A stretch of DNA of 64,000 nucleotides from Patellaria atrata CBS 101060 (lineage: Eukaryota; Ascomycota; Dothideomycetes; Patellariales; Patellariaceae). Below the pieces are notes generated by a model, which was given only the letters and a program-made list of their open reading frames with translations, was not told the origin of the DNA and searched no databases. Position 1 is the first letter of the stretch. Every line of letters starts with the position of its first letter. Where the stretch lies: positions 391,587 to 455,586 of the forward strand of contig MU006097.1 in assembly GCA_010093705.1 (NCBI GenBank), read 5' to 3'. The position numbers and the translations under genes are program-made. Of the stretch, positions 11,374 to 23,168 are shown piece after piece.

Positions 11374-12099
11374 ATGGCACCAAACAGAAACACAGATCTC
11401 AAATCTCGCACCCGCGCCTCCTACAAATTCCATCTCGACTACCGCACCCGCTGGAGCGACAACGACATGTACGCGCACCTGAACAACACCACATACCTGC
11501 ACCTCTTCGACAGTATCATCAACGCATATCTGATCGAGTACTGCGGGCTCTCTCCCAATCCCCGACCTCCTACCACCTCACATAATACGTCCTCTTCGCA
11601 CAATACCTCCTCCTCCTCCTCACACAATACCTCAACACCGGACACCTTTCCCCACAACTCCTACGGCTACATCCCCCCTTCGAACCCCCTCAAAACCACA
11701 GATCCCGGGCCCCCGACCTCCGAAACCTCAAATACGGCGAATAACGCGTACGGGTACACCCCCCCGCCGTCCTCTACCAAACCCACCTCCTCTAAATCTC
11801 CCGCACACCCGCACATCGGCCTCGTAGCCCACTCCTCCTGCACGTTCTTCCACCCGATTTCCTTCCCCGCAGTCGTGGAAGCCGGGCTCCGTGTCAACGA
11901 GCTAGGAAAGCGAAGCGTGCGGTACGAAGTCGGGATATTCGAGTCTGGGGACGAGAGGGTGAAAGCAGTTGGGGAATTCGTGCATGTGTTTGTGGATAAG
12001 GAGGGGAGAGGGGGAGGAACAGGGGAGATGGGGAAGGAACTGAGGGAGGGCTTGGAGAAATTGTGGGTTGCGAGGGATGAGTGGAGGGTGAAATTATGA
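11374..12099 (+). CDS. Hotdog-fold acyl-CoA thioesterase-like protein
   Basis: 4HBT/4-hydroxybenzoyl-CoA thioesterase-like protein of 241 residues, intronless, which probably hydrolyses acyl-CoA esters. The entry motif TRWSDNDMYAHLNNTTY matches the family's W-x-D-x-D-x-x-G-H-x-N pattern, with Ala in place of the usual Gly. The second half has HSSCTFFHPISFP and RYEVGIF, followed by the strand GEFVHVFVD. A low-complexity insert of about 80 residues (repeated SHNTSSS, then two YGYTPP/YGYIPP blocks) separates the halves. An upstream in-frame ATG at 11293 exists, but the inner ATG puts the hotdog start at the usual distance. It is divergent from the pseudouridine synthase. Confidence 0.82.
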   Translation: MAPNRNTDLKSRTRASYKFHLDYRTRWSDNDMYAHLNNTTYLHLFDSIINAYLIEYCGLSPNPRPPTTSHNTSSSHNTSSSSSHNTSTPDTFPHNSYGYIPPSNPLKTTDPGPPTSETSNTANNAYGYTPPPSSTKPTSSKSPAHPHIGLVAHSSCTFFHPISFPAVVEAGLRVNELGKRSVRYEVGIFESGDERVKAVGEFVHVFVDKEGRGGGTGEMGKELREGLEKLWVARDEWRVKL

Positions 12100-12330
12100 G
12101 GGGGGTGTTAGGGGAGATATCTGATGTTGTATGATTTATGATTATACGATTTTGAATGCATCTGTATGAATTCACGGGTTGGAGATGTTGATATTGAGGA
12201 AAAGGAATCCATTAACAGTTTTTGTGGTGCCTCTATTTCTCGAGGCCGTATGCTGGATAATATAATCTAACCTATACAGATCCCGCATACCAATTCTATT
12301 TACCCCAACGCCAGACGCATGCAAAATTAC

Positions 12331-12987
12331 TCAATGATACCCAGACCCGTAGTGGCTTCCATGGCTGCTCTTCTTATGCTTATGCTTCTCCTCCAACTTA
12401 TGTCCTGCAAATGCACCGGCCAACGCACCGAGCAGACCATGTCCACCCATCTTATTCCCGCCAAAGAAGCCCGCTGCACCGCCTGCCGCTGCGCCTAGGA
12501 GACCTCTGTCACCCTCTGCTTGCGCATTGGGATCGGTAGCGCCGTACTGAGGCTGATTGGGATCGGACGGATACGGGTTCTGGTTGTAAGCGCCTTGTTG
12601 GGGGAATTGGCCGGAAGGTGTCGGGTTGTAGTTTTGGTCATAGTACGAGGTGCTCTGGCCTTGCTGCTGGTACTGTGCGTTGGGACCGTATTGGGGGGGT
12701 TGCTGGGCGTGCTGGAATCCTCCTTGAGCTGGAGGTCCGTACTGCTGGTTGTAACCGTGCTCACCGTACGGAGCGGGCGATTGGTATCCACCCTGTTGTG
12801 GTGGTGCGGGAGAATGGTAGCCGCTATGTGGAGTCGGGTAGCCTTGTTGTTGGTAGCCCTGTTGTTGACCGTACGGAGTTTGTTGGTTCTGGTTTGAATC
12901 GTAGCTATATTGCGGTTGTCCGTAACCTTGGGGAGCGGGCGAGCCGTATTGTTGATGAGGAGGGTATTGGTTGTATGGGTCCGACAT
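12331..12987 (-). CDS. PQGY-rich glycine-zipper protein
   Basis: 218 residues without introns. Residues 1-150 are almost entirely Gln, Tyr, Pro, Gly, Ser and Asn in QQGYQQQGYP-like units, as in prion-like or annexin-type N-termini. The C-terminal part (LLGAAAGGAAGFFGG, then LLGALAGAFAGHKLEEK) is a glycine zipper with GxxxG/AxxxG spacing, able to pair two membrane helices. It ends in a His/Lys/Ser-rich tail. Such proteins are widespread in filamentous fungi and their function is not established. The zipper suggests membrane association and the tail low-complexity interactions. Confidence 0.8.
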   Translation of the reverse strand: MSDPYNQYPPHQQYGSPAPQGYGQPQYSYDSNQNQQTPYGQQQGYQQQGYPTPHSGYHSPAPPQQGGYQSPAPYGEHGYNQQYGPPAQGGFQHAQQPPQYGPNAQYQQQGQSTSYYDQNYNPTPSGQFPQQGAYNQNPYPSDPNQPQYGATDPNAQAEGDRGLLGAAAGGAAGFFGGNKMGGHGLLGALAGAFAGHKLEEKHKHKKSSHGSHYGSGYH

Positions 12988-14571
12988 GGTGTATATCGAG
13001 GTTATAGAAACTCGAAAATTAGGATGTAAGATATAGGAATTAGAAAGATCAGAGGAGATATTTCAAGTGGTACGCGTGGATAGAGAGCCGATATCCGGAA
13101 GATGACGTAGACTGTTGAGGAGAGGGGAGAGTCTTGGAGTATGACGGATATAGCTTATGTAAATTCAAGGACAACAACACTTGAATAGGAGGTACTTATG
13201 GAAACAATTGAACAATTGAAGTGAAAAGGAAAGAAATTTTTGAAAAGATATATACCTATTACCCCGCCGCTGGCGGCTGATGACACTGCAGATGACAGTA
13301 GCTCTAGATGCGGCTGAGTAGTACTCAGCCCCCAAATGCTCAACGTACTTAAAGGAGTACGAAAGCTATTTGGCGCCCAGTTCCGAATATTTCTACTCTT
13401 TCGGGTCCTACAGAGTATGCTGCATACCGAAGTACAAATCGTTCCTTGCATATTGTTGTTTGCTACTTACCCTGCTTACGGTTGGATACACCTCGAAGGA
13501 GTGTACTGTACTTCAACACGGGAAGTTTCGAATTACAAGCCGAATTCAATTGAGACTCTGGTCGTAGGGACTGAGTTCTTTGATAATCCGTGGCAATTTG
13601 GTCATTCTACTCGTCTCCGCCACAGCTTTGTAATAAGTTCAAAGAATCAGAAAGATCAAATGGGACCTTAAGATGTTGAGGTGGAAGAGGCGGAGCAAGG
13701 AACTCCCGAATCCGTCACGTGAATTCGGCCCGTTTTAAAGCCGACTTCTCGTTTCCGACTTTCCGTCCCATCAGGTTCCCGCCGCCCTCCCTTTTGTTAC
13801 ACTCTATGATCCTCCTCGATGTCTTTATTAAGTAGAACTCACGCCAGAATGGTTCGCAGTACACCAGACATATGTAGGATCACAGATAGCATACGCAGGG
13901 GTTATTCTAGACCCTGTTTGATCTTCATGTTTCCCAAGGCATGACCACGCTTTACCCCATAGAGTTTCTGAAACACCGCAACAGAACGTCCCTATCTGAG
14001 CATCAAGGGGTCCCGACACAACGAATGTATCAATTCGTGCTTCAAGACATGCCTCTCCGCATTCACATCTAGTCCATCTTCACTATTTCTGCCTTTTATC
14101 TCTGTGTCCTGTTTCAAAGTCTCCGCACTATTGTCCGTTTATGAGTTTAGTGGCAAGTTTAACGCCAGGACTAGCATCATTTAACCAAAATCCTCAGACT
14201 GGTGATGCGTAAGTCGGTCGCAATGGACCAAAGTAGTCATGGTCTAGTCAATGCGTAGCTTGATATACCGATTGCCTCCCTGTTACATCGTGATTCTCTT
14301 CTTCCTCCAAGAATTCGCCCAGCGGAGTCTCTTCATCTTTTTACGTTCTCTTTTCTAATCTTTTCCTTTACGTCGTTCACTTCTCTTCTTTCGCAGCCGG
14401 TCTGCTGTTTAATCTTTCGTTAATTATACGATTCTGACGGTCCGACTGGTTGGATCTTTGAAAACTCAAACCTACCTGGAGTTCATGCTTTTCATGAGTA
14501 ACGGACACACGGATTCGAAGGATACGTAATAATTTCGAAAAAGGTGTTTTCTTGTAGAAAGATTATAGAAC
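12988..14571. other. Divergent promoter interval, 1.6 kb
   Basis: Shared upstream region of the glycine-zipper gene and the acidic membrane-protein gene. A GTACTGTAC word lies at 13503 and a CACGTG E-box at 13716. No coding frame is convincing. The right end (14280-14420) is pyrimidine-rich, as is common before fungal start sites. Confidence 0.5.
13716..13721. promoter_or_regulatory. CACGTG E-box
   Basis: Palindromic CACGTG in the divergent promoter interval, a possible site for bHLH factors. Only the hexamer supports it. Confidence 0.2.
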
Positions 14572-16224
14572 ATGCCCGTCAGGAAGTTCGACCAATACGC
14601 CTCTCACACTTCCACTCTGAGAAGACTGCATCCAGAAAGATGGTGGAAACGGCAGAATACGCAACAGGAGGTTCAGGAAGTGGAGGATAACCTGGAAGAG
14701 GAAGAGGACGATTTACTGTCGGACGATTCCGATGGAACGAGTGACGATGATTCAGACGTTGAAGGCGTCGATTCTGACGATGAGGATATGGATCTTTCGA
14801 AAGGCTTCATTGGTGAGACAAAAAACACAGAATACCCTTCTATAGACGATTCTGATTCAGAGGATGAAGGTTCACCAGACGTACGTCTCATACGGTCTCT
14901 ATGAGAACGAGTACTGACAGGATAGCAGCCATCTAGCACTCGAACTTCTTCCGGTATCCCAACTTCCACAGTATCTTCAGTAAGCTTTCTTTTACAATAT
15001 GACGTCGCAGTTTGGAGCATATCATACTGATTCCTCAAAAGGGTGCAGCATTCGCGAACTTACCCTCCGGATCCACCACTGCCCGACCTACAGCTACAGC
15101 ACTTGCCGATAGCGATATCGCTCGACAAGGTCATTCCCATGGACTCTCGCCAGGGACAAAGCACCTTCTCATTGCCGCTGGCTCAATTTGTAAGAATTTC
15201 ACATCTCGATGATTACAATACGCTTATTCAGTTAACAGTTGGTACTTTATTTCTGGTTCTCATATTATTCTTGGTTTACCGGGTGTGGAAACAGGGTATC
15301 CCCATTCGTCAAGCTTTCGACATCTTCAAACGACGTCGTTCTCGATCTGAGTACGTCAGTACAGTCGGGACTGAAGCGCAAAACTCAAGCTGGCCAGCTC
15401 CTGCTTACGAATGGAAACAAAATCAGTCGCATGAGGCTTTGATAGAGCGCAAAGACTCATTCGCACCACCTGCTCAGAGCTCACTCAAGAATTCACTCAA
15501 AGGCTCCCTCCTACGGTCGCCAGTTGGATCGATGAAGCAGCTTCCACGAACCCCCAGACCAGTAATGATCAACAACGAAAGCAAACCAAGGAGCGCTCCG
15601 ATGGTCATCTCCGTCCAAGCAATGAACCACGACGACCCAAAGACACCAATGACGGAAAAATCTCGCGGTTCATTCCTAGAAGAGGCGTCGCCACCACCAG
15701 TCCCACAAATAAAACAGCAAATACAACATAACCGCGATCCAAGCACAACTCCCAGCTCTCCAGTCTTACCCCTCCAATCCCAGCGAAACACCCAATCGTC
15801 CCTCTCCTCCGACCATGACGATGAAGAAGTCGACATGCCCGCTCCCCTCATGTACGGCATCCGCGACTCGGCGCCCAAGATCAGCCGCTTCAGTTGGACC
15901 AACACGCAAGCCTCACAAACGCCGCGGGAGCCACGGTTCAGCGTCGCAACGTCCCGCTCCAGCGTCCCCCGTTTCCGAACCGTCGAGTCCTGGGTGGAAA
16001 ACCAGACGGGACGGGTGGAGAGACAGCAGAGCAAGGAGGAGGTTAAGGCGGGACAGGCGGCGAACCAAGAACCGGTGCCTAACGTCCCCGTGCAGTATAA
16101 GCACCAGACGAGCTACAGCGAGCAGACGGTCTTCAGACAGCATCCTGGCACCGAGGTCGTCATGCAGAGGGGGAGTAGAGTCCCCAGCGAGATTTTGGAC
16201 AAGATGAGACCTGCGGATTTCTAG
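14572..16224 (+). CDS. Acidic-tail single-pass membrane protein, unknown
   Basis: Not recognised. Exons 14572-14880, 14929-14979 and 15049-16224 give 511 residues. The N-terminus begins with a basic stretch and continues into a long Asp/Glu/Ser run (residues 40-103). One membrane segment follows (LTVGTLFLVLILFLVYRVW, about residues 183-201), then a basic stop-transfer KRRRSR and a long Ser/Pro-rich cytoplasm-like tail. The acceptor at 15048 is chosen because that at 15010 leads to a stop within 35 codons; TACTGAT just upstream is a good branch site. The layout resembles fungal membrane proteins with disordered tails. Location and function are unknown. Confidence 0.65.
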
Positions 16225-17834
16225 GTCAACGAGTTTGCGCTTTTTGTTAGAGGCTCTTTGGGGTCTTGGGGGTTTAGGTTGTTGCGAGGGATCGGGAGAT
16301 GGTTACTGGTGTAATTTTTCGTTGGAATGTATTATATGCTGCGAATGGAAAAGGTCGTACTTGTATAAGGTATCATTCGATTAATGACAGGGATAGGTAC
16401 TTCTTACTGCAAGATGCAAGCAGATTGGATTTGTCGTAGAGGGTGTTACTAATCCGACATCCGTCCGATTACCTTTGCCAATCCCCAGCCGTGTCTATTA
16501 CAGTTGGTCACCCCGTACGACCCGAACTTCAGGAGATCGAAGATCGGTGGTCTAACGTGGAGTAATGTACAATACACCCTTGCTAATCTGTGGATGATGG
16601 TATCGTATGGATAACGTAGATATTCAAGGCGCTGGGTTGTGGTAGGTGATGGAGCGCTTATTCGCGGCTGTGGAGGATAGTGCAGTATGTGGCAATGTTT
16701 ACTTTTATGACTGTATGACTGTAGGGAAAGACGGTTGTGAATATACTGTACTGTATATTGTGGATCACTGGATAATACCTTAGGTAACATATCAGATCTG
16801 TGGGGTCTTTGGTTGGATTACCTCTGGTTGTGGGTGAAGTAGTGCAGGCGCTTGTTTTTTCTTTTTTTTTTAATCATTTTTGGTGTGTGTGTCAGATGGT
16901 GAGATGATAAGGTAGTTCTATTGTACGAGTTGAACTAGATGAGTGCGAGGACGTTCAATTAAGAAAGAGAAAATTAGTGTATCATCACAAAGACTGTGAA
17001 TCTCTTCCTTACCTTACTCCCCTAACCCACACGCAGCAGAAAAACACTCCCCTCAAAAGAAAAGATTTCCCAGCAACGTGACGATACGGTAACTGGACAA
17101 AACCTAACCCACAAACCGTCATAAGTTTAGGTACGTAGGCTGCTCGGTTATTCCACCCACCCTTGACCCCATCAGGCATCCCGATCCGTCTCCCGAACAC
17201 CCCGAACCACACATTTCGCCAAACCAACCCCAATCGCAACCCCCAAGCCCAAAGGCAAATTCTCGGACGAAACCACAGGATAAGGTAACATGATAGATGG
17301 TTTCTTACCCGCGCCGCCGGGTGGCTACACAGAACTCTTCTCGAACCTGACTCCTTCAGGCAGTCGTATGCTATGAGACGTTGGACGAATTGCTGCGAGG
17401 TGACGGATGGAGTATAGGTGACGAGGGCGCTCTGACTGTGGGGAAGGCGGGTGTGGGAAAGCTTAGGTTAGGTTTGGGGGGGATACTGGGATGTCGACGG
17501 CGATGACGATTGCTCTATGCCCTGAACTGTGGACGTTTGTTGGCAGTGACGGTGGTGGTGGTGATGCTGCTTCACAGGACAGGGTAGGCCATCGTTGGAA
17601 AAAAGAAAAACGCCACCTCTGAGAGTGGTTAAAGCTGCAATGTGATAGCTAGCTACGTAGCATATTCCTGCCCGCTAAATTGGCTTGTTATCTGTTTCCC
17701 GCCACCGGTCGATGGGCCGCTTTAAACCACGTTTCCTTCTTTTTCGCCCGTTTGCAAAAGCTTTGCTCGCAAAATCTGTCTGATATCGTATACCCTGTGC
17801 CCTCGATGGGAAATTGTGCGCAGTACAGCAGACC
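16225..17834. other. 1.6-kb intergenic interval
   Basis: No gene seen. It contains TACTGTACTGTA near 16743, a poly-T tract at about 16856-16871, and the promoter of the acetyltransferase. Confidence 0.5.
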
Positions 17835-18775
17835 ATGGCAGAAAAGATACACGTCCGCCGCATGACTGAAGCTGATATCGATGGCGCCGTCGATACCATA
17901 CAGCTGGCTTTCAAGGACGACCCGTATAGCAAATGGATCTATAACGAGGAGTCCAAGGTAAGACGCCTGTCCTGGGGTTCACCCATCGCACGCTCCTCCC
18001 CCTCTCCCCAAATATCACCTCAGCCGTCGTTCGTCCGTCTGCATTCTCCCCCCTTCCCCCTCAAAGAGTCTAATACCCAGCGCTTACACCTTCCCAGTTC
18101 TCCCCAGAGCGCAACCGCATCTCGCTCTCCCTGCGCTGCAGATGGGGCATCAAACACGGCCTCTTCTACGTGGCGTACCCCGCCTCGGATCCCTCGCGCG
18201 TCGTGGGAACAGCGATGTGGCTCGCGCCCAAGCCGGCCGACGCGCCCGAGTCCTGGTCGCTGTACCTCTCGCGCTGGCACCTCTGGCTCGCGCAGCTGTG
18301 CATGAACGCCGTCTACGGGCGCGGCGGGCTCAACGTGGCGCGGTACTGGACGTGGAAGGCGTCGCAAGCGGCGGCGCAGGCCGAGTGCTGGAGCGACGCC
18401 CGGGGCTATTATTTCTGCAATATCGTGACCGTATTGCCCGGGTGGCAGGGGAAGGGGGTCGGGAGGAAATTGATGGAGGTCGTGTTGGAGAGAGCGGATA
18501 GGGAGGGTGTGGGTGCGTATTTAGAAAGCAGTTTGAGGGAGCCGAATGTGAGAATTTATGAGAGGTTGGGGTTTAGGCTTGTGAGGGAGATGGAGTGTAA
18601 GGAGGGTGGGGAGGGGATTATGCTGTTTTGCATGATCAGGCCGCCAAAGGGAGCCGAAGAGGGGAAGAGGGTGGAAAGAAATGAGGTTGGTAATGTGAGA
18701 GTGGATGACCGTGAGGCGGAGGAGACGAACAAGGAAGGGACAAATGACAGGGCAGACTCGCCTATGGAAAATTGA
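17835..18775 (+). CDS. GNAT-family N-acetyltransferase
   Basis: Transfers acetyl from acetyl-CoA to an unknown amine. Exons 17835-17957 and 18098-18775 give 266 residues. The N-terminus (IHVRRMTEADIDGAVDTIQLAF) is the usual GNAT start. Motif A is VLPGWQGKGVGRKLMEVVL, with the Q-x-x-G-x-G acetyl-CoA loop. ESSLREPNVRIYERLGFR is the standard C-terminal motif B. The middle insert (WSLYLSRWHLWLAQLCMNAVYG) is Trp-rich, as in many fungal members. A charged tail of about 40 residues (EEGKRVERNE, then EAEETNKEGTND) follows the domain. The 140-nt intron is longer than its neighbours. Confidence 0.88.
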
Positions 18776-19092
18776 TGCCGTTTTAGGACGCCCCAAACGA
18801 CGGGATTGATCATGACTGAAAGGAATGAGAGACGGAAAGAAAAGATTGTTAAAAGGAAATAAGGTGGAAAATTGTATGAAAGAAAATGTTTGGGATGGAA
18901 TTGGTATGAATCAAAGCGGGAAAGTCCACGAGTGAGCATATTCGAAAATAATAAAATGATTCTCGTTGAAACTAATTATCCACTGCATGCTTACAGAGTA
19001 TGAATATCTCTTCATCGAAATGACAATCTGACCAACGCCCACGCTATGAGATCAATTGGGTATCTTAGGTTTCAAAATTGAAAAAATTCGGT
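18776..19092. other. Convergent 3' flanks
   Basis: AT-rich shared terminator region between the acetyltransferase (+) and the J protein (-). No other content seen. Confidence 0.55.
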
Positions 19093-20316
19093 TCATGACG
19101 TCTCGGCGGGAGCAGCTTCTTGCTCTTGTTTGCGGATCTGTTCCTCTAGCCTTCTCTTCTCCGCGTTCTTGAGGCGTATCATAGTCATCTCTTCTAGACT
19201 TGGAGACTGAGCGCCTCCCTTCATGTAGGGGGAGTTTATCGGGGTGTTGAGGTTGGTAGAAGAAAATGAGGCAAAGGAGGGCACTTTTTTGAGACCATTG
19301 CCCCCGGACTTGAAGGGAGATATAGGGGTCGATGGTGTACTGCCAAGACCTGGGAAAGCTCGCGAAGTTGAGGATTTTGCGGAGGATATAGGGGTCGAGG
19401 GAACCGATTCCGTGGTCTGTACTGGAGGACTTTGTACGCGTTCCTTCGTTGATGTTGATGATGATGATGTCATGTTCAATATGTCTTGTAGAATATCCGG
19501 TTCTTTACCCTCCAACCAGAAGACAGACTTAATGCAGCTCCATTCACTATCTTTCTGTTTCGCCGCATCCTCCACGGCCGCATGGGCGCCTACGATTGAC
19601 GTGAAAATCACTCCAGCGCTGGCGATTTTCCTGTCGGTCTTCGCTGGTAACAAGAATGCATTCTCCACAATTCCAAAGCGGCGGAACATCGAGGTGAGTT
19701 GATCATTGTCCATAGTCTTCCCCGCACTTTTCCGCGTCCAACGGACCTTAACTGTGCGCTGGACTTCCGGGACCTCCGTTCCACCTTGAGGTCTACTTTC
19801 TGCAGTCACTTCTGGACTCTGGTTCTCCTTTCTCAGTTCCGTCTTCGCCCGCTCCTGCTCTTGCAATTCTCGCCTCAATGCCTCCTCTTTTTCCCGCCGC
19901 CGCCGCTCTCCGTCTGCAGCCAGCTGTCTAATCCTCCTAGCCAGGATCTCCTCCGCATCCGCCTCCTCATCCCTTTTTCTCTTAAATCCACTTTCCCTCC
20001 TCTCCAAATCCTCCTTCATCTGCCGCCTCTTCCCCTCAAACAAGTCATGCTGACGCTGCTTGTGCAGCCGGGCGGCCCGGACATCATCGTAAGCCTTCTT
20101 CGCGACGGGGTCGGTGAGGACCTCCGTAGCAATGTGAACAAGGTGAAACCTTTCGGCCGCGGTCGGATCGCCCCGGTTTTTGTCGGGATGGTACTTTAAG
20201 GCGGCTTTCCGGTAGGCGCGTTCGATGTCCTTTTGGGAGGTTTCGAACGTTACGCCCAGAAGGGCGTAGAAGTCGGTGTCGCTTGTAGCATGCGCGGTAA
20301 GGTCGTCGGACGGCAT
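19093..20316 (-). CDS. DNAJC17/Cwf23-type J-domain protein with RRM
   Basis: 407 residues, intronless. The J domain (about residues 14-80) has FYALLGV, the HPD motif in YHPDKNRGDP, and a Lys-rich helix. A charged coiled coil follows (residues 95-165, ERRRREKEEALRREL). Then comes an RRM-like domain (VKVRWTRKSAG, then MFRRFGIVENAFLLP and AGVIFTSIVGAHAAV). J domain plus coiled coil plus RRM is the architecture of DNAJC17 and of S. pombe Cwf23, linked to the spliceosome. The C-terminus is Ser/Pro/Thr-rich with two FPGLGSTPSTP-like blocks and a basic end. A nuclear splicing cofactor role is inferred from architecture. Confidence 0.83.
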   Translation of the reverse strand: MPSDDLTAHATSDTDFYALLGVTFETSQKDIERAYRKAALKYHPDKNRGDPTAAERFHLVHIATEVLTDPVAKKAYDDVRAARLHKQRQHDLFEGKRRQMKEDLERRESGFKRKRDEEADAEEILARRIRQLAADGERRRREKEEALRRELQEQERAKTELRKENQSPEVTAESRPQGGTEVPEVQRTVKVRWTRKSAGKTMDNDQLTSMFRRFGIVENAFLLPAKTDRKIASAGVIFTSIVGAHAAVEDAAKQKDSEWSCIKSVFWLEGKEPDILQDILNMTSSSSTSTKERVQSPPVQTTESVPSTPISSAKSSTSRAFPGLGSTPSTPISPFKSGGNGLKKVPSFASFSSTNLNTPINSPYMKGGAQSPSLEEMTMIRLKNAEKRRLEEQIRKQEQEAAPAETS

Positions 20317-20952
20317 TGTTGCCTATATGTGTAGTAGGTCGGTATTTGTTGGAAGGGAGGGTGGGATGTTGAATGAAGACGTGGAAAATGCTGGATGACT
20401 AAAAATCGGTGCTGAAACGATGACGCAGGGGCCACCAGCCACACATCTTCATCTTCCCTCGTCTTTTATTTCCCCCGTAGACCTCAAGTGATTTCCTTTG
20501 TGGAGCATTCATCCCACGTCTAGTGTTAGGAGAAGAACAAATGACGGCGGTCTATCGGTCTACTCTTTCAGCTCAGCCCGCTTAGATATATGCACCGTTA
20601 TCAAGATATCCTAAGTGGCTTTTCCGAATCCGGGCGCCAGGCTTCCAGAGAACGAGGCTGAGACTGAATATTGTGGGTGTAGGCAGGATCACAAAGTTCA
20701 AGTATAATAAGGTCGCATCTCGAACAGTTAGGTTATGTTCAAAAATCGATAAAGCAGTCCTACCTATGACTCCGTCGTTTCTACTGGAGTCACTGGCACC
20801 TTCTCTTACTTCTACTACCCGTACTTCAAATAGGGGGTTCTCCCACTATCACGCTCAATCATTCAATTTATCGTCTTTGCAGTTTATTTCTATAATTCTT
20901 ACAGTCAACTACCATTACACTTAAGTCTTCTATCTCATTTTCGCAAGTTCGA
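20317..20952. other. Divergent promoter interval
   Basis: Upstream region shared by the J-protein gene and the polytopic membrane-protein gene. Pyrimidine-rich before 20953. No other feature seen. Confidence 0.55.
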
Positions 20953-22608
20953 ATGCGCAAGCAGCGTTATTTGTACTTTGTAGCATTTGCCCATGTCGGA
21001 TTAACGAGCGCTCTTGCGCACCAAGGCACATTCATTGGGATGGGAGCATGCTCAAGCAAGTATGCCGACCTACCATCAATGACCTTAGAGCAATGCAAGA
21101 GCTTATGTGGAGACGGCTGGGGACCTTACGACAGATGGGATGTCATTTCGTCCATCGTCACTTGGGTCACCCCTCTATTCGTCCTTGTGGGCAATATGCA
21201 CTTTTCACATTTCGATGTGGTGCTTTTCAAGCAGAGACCCCTGAATATCTTTCGAAAATGGCTAATACAGCTTGGCAATAGCCTTTGGGGGTTTGTGGTC
21301 AACTACGGATTCGTAATACTCCATGTGCTGGGAGATCCTATCGACGTTATATGGAGTTTTTTGGAGCAACTGCATCACATCCACACTATTCGAGCACTCG
21401 TTAGAAAGAGGCTAGGATGCCTTTCTCTAGAGGACCAAGAGCATGTCATCATTGTCTTGGTCGCTTTGGCCGATTTCAATTTTGGCTACACTGGAAAAGA
21501 AAAATTTGAGGATATTCTCATAGATTGTCTGCTCATTGAGCAAGACAACAGAAAAAAGCGGCTGATAGGAGCCTGTCGGTCCGCCAGTGTCCTCCTGGCC
21601 GTGACCCGGGTAAAGAATTCTCGCAGATCGGGTCTTGCTATCATCGCATACGTCTCCTTACTGTATACGCAGCTTGCCAATGCCAGAGCAGCGAAGACCG
21701 CCGCAGTCCACATACCTCACACGATAGCACTGAGGGAGCTGTACTATTGGTTGATTCCAGCTATCACTCTTTCCGCTGCAGCAGGTGCGTTTCCCACTCA
21801 CTGGACGGCATACGCAGCTCTACAACCAGTCATGGATGCTCTTCGGGAGTTCGCCTCCTACAATACTCTCGAATTGGGAGCTCTGAAGCCATGGAGCGGG
21901 GGGATCTATTGTTTTCGCCCGGCAAAGCGGTTTGATGGGCTAAGTTCTGTGCGGTGGTTCAGTATGGCGTTTATCTCTGTCGCGAGCGCTTGGGGTATTT
22001 CATTCTGCATTTCCTGGTTCACCCCTACTATCGGACTTGGATGCCGAGCAATGACCGAGCTCTCGTACTTTCTCGCATGGATCACCAGTGTCTTTTTGAC
22101 TAGTCTCTTTGCATATCTTCTTAGGAACCGTACCGATCACAGACGATTGTTCATGACGATTTATATCAAGGATGCTGTCTTGGGTCTTCCTATGACCCTG
22201 GTGCTCTTCCTGGCATTCGAAGGTATGTCTAGTACCGAACCATCCCCAAATGGAGCTTAACTGCTGATACTGTCAACAGGTTGGTGGAACAGCTGCGAAT
22301 GTTGGGCCTCGCCTTGGACAGTGGCGAGGGGGGTACCTATGATTCCTCTTCGTATTGCTCAGACGCAGATGCAATTGGGTGGCTTTTATTATGGCATGAT
22401 TGGGGCTGGTCTCGGGGTCCAGGTTCTACTCACAATTGCGATGTTGATGATGCATCGCAGAAGTTTGAATATCATCTACGATGGCGACGACAAAGTCAGG
22501 AAAATTCATGCTCTGAGAACGTCTAGGCAGACACAGGTCAAGCTTCCTCGTATCCCTTCTCTACCCTGGCAGAGTAACCGCCGAGGAACTTTTCTTTATC
22601 ACTGTTAG
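20953..22608 (+). CDS. Polytopic membrane protein, unknown
   Basis: Not recognised beyond resembling fungus-specific hypothetical proteins. Exons 20953-22222 and 22280-22608 give 532 residues. A signal peptide (residues 1-21, ending LTSALA) is followed by a Cys-containing lumenal segment (GACSSKYADLP, then EQCKSLCGDGWG). Likely membrane segments are IVTWVTPLFVLVGN, LWGFVVNYGFVILHVLG, WLIPAITLSAAAGAF, MAFISVASAWGISFCISWF, LAWITSVFLTSLFAYLL and LPMTLVLFLAFEG. A last one in exon 2 is YYGMIGAGLGVQVLLTIAML. A soluble central stretch (residues 140-215) has the charged DQEHVIIVLVALADF. A plasma- or endomembrane location is likely; function unknown. Confidence 0.68.
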
Positions 22609-23168
22609 CAATTGATGTAAATAACTGTTTTTCACGCTTGATGTTCGCTCAATACCTATGTTCCTACATTGCTGAGCTGAAATGACAGGTCCGGGCTTTC
22701 CTCACTTGTGGCAGTGGAGGCCTTGACGGGAAAAGCCTTCAGGTGACTCAACTTTGAATCTTGTTACCTACGTGATTACGCCTCCTTGTTATTCGGACAC
22801 ACTATCGGCACCGAGGCAACTCTGAATTATATTGTACTTTTATATGCGTTGTTACTACTGGTGCTCGTGGAAGTGTCCAGGTGACGAATAAGAATTCTGG
22901 AAGCGGCTTGCTCCTCTCTCCTCTCCCACTTGAACTTTTGTTGCATGCGCTCAGCTTTATCATCATCATCGCCGCACCAGCTTCTCTTCCTTATACATTA
23001 TTCGAAAACTCGGCAATTATTTACAACCTTAACCGCTCTATCAGCAATTCTTTAGCCTGGCACTCGAATATTGAATAATCTTCCATACATTGACCGAGCT
23101 GCAATCTCTTTCCTACATCGCGCTGCTAATCCCGACTGTAGCCGGACTTCCACCTGTGGCTGGTGGGT
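22609..23168. other. Promoter interval of the Zn2Cys6 gene
   Basis: Non-coding. The last 200 bases are pyrimidine-rich. No element stands out. Confidence 0.5.

Noticed and set aside
15190-15238. Candidate 49-nt intron (GTAAGA to TTAACAG) in the acidic membrane-protein gene
   Set aside because: Removing it shifts the frame and destroys the clear membrane segment that reads through it.
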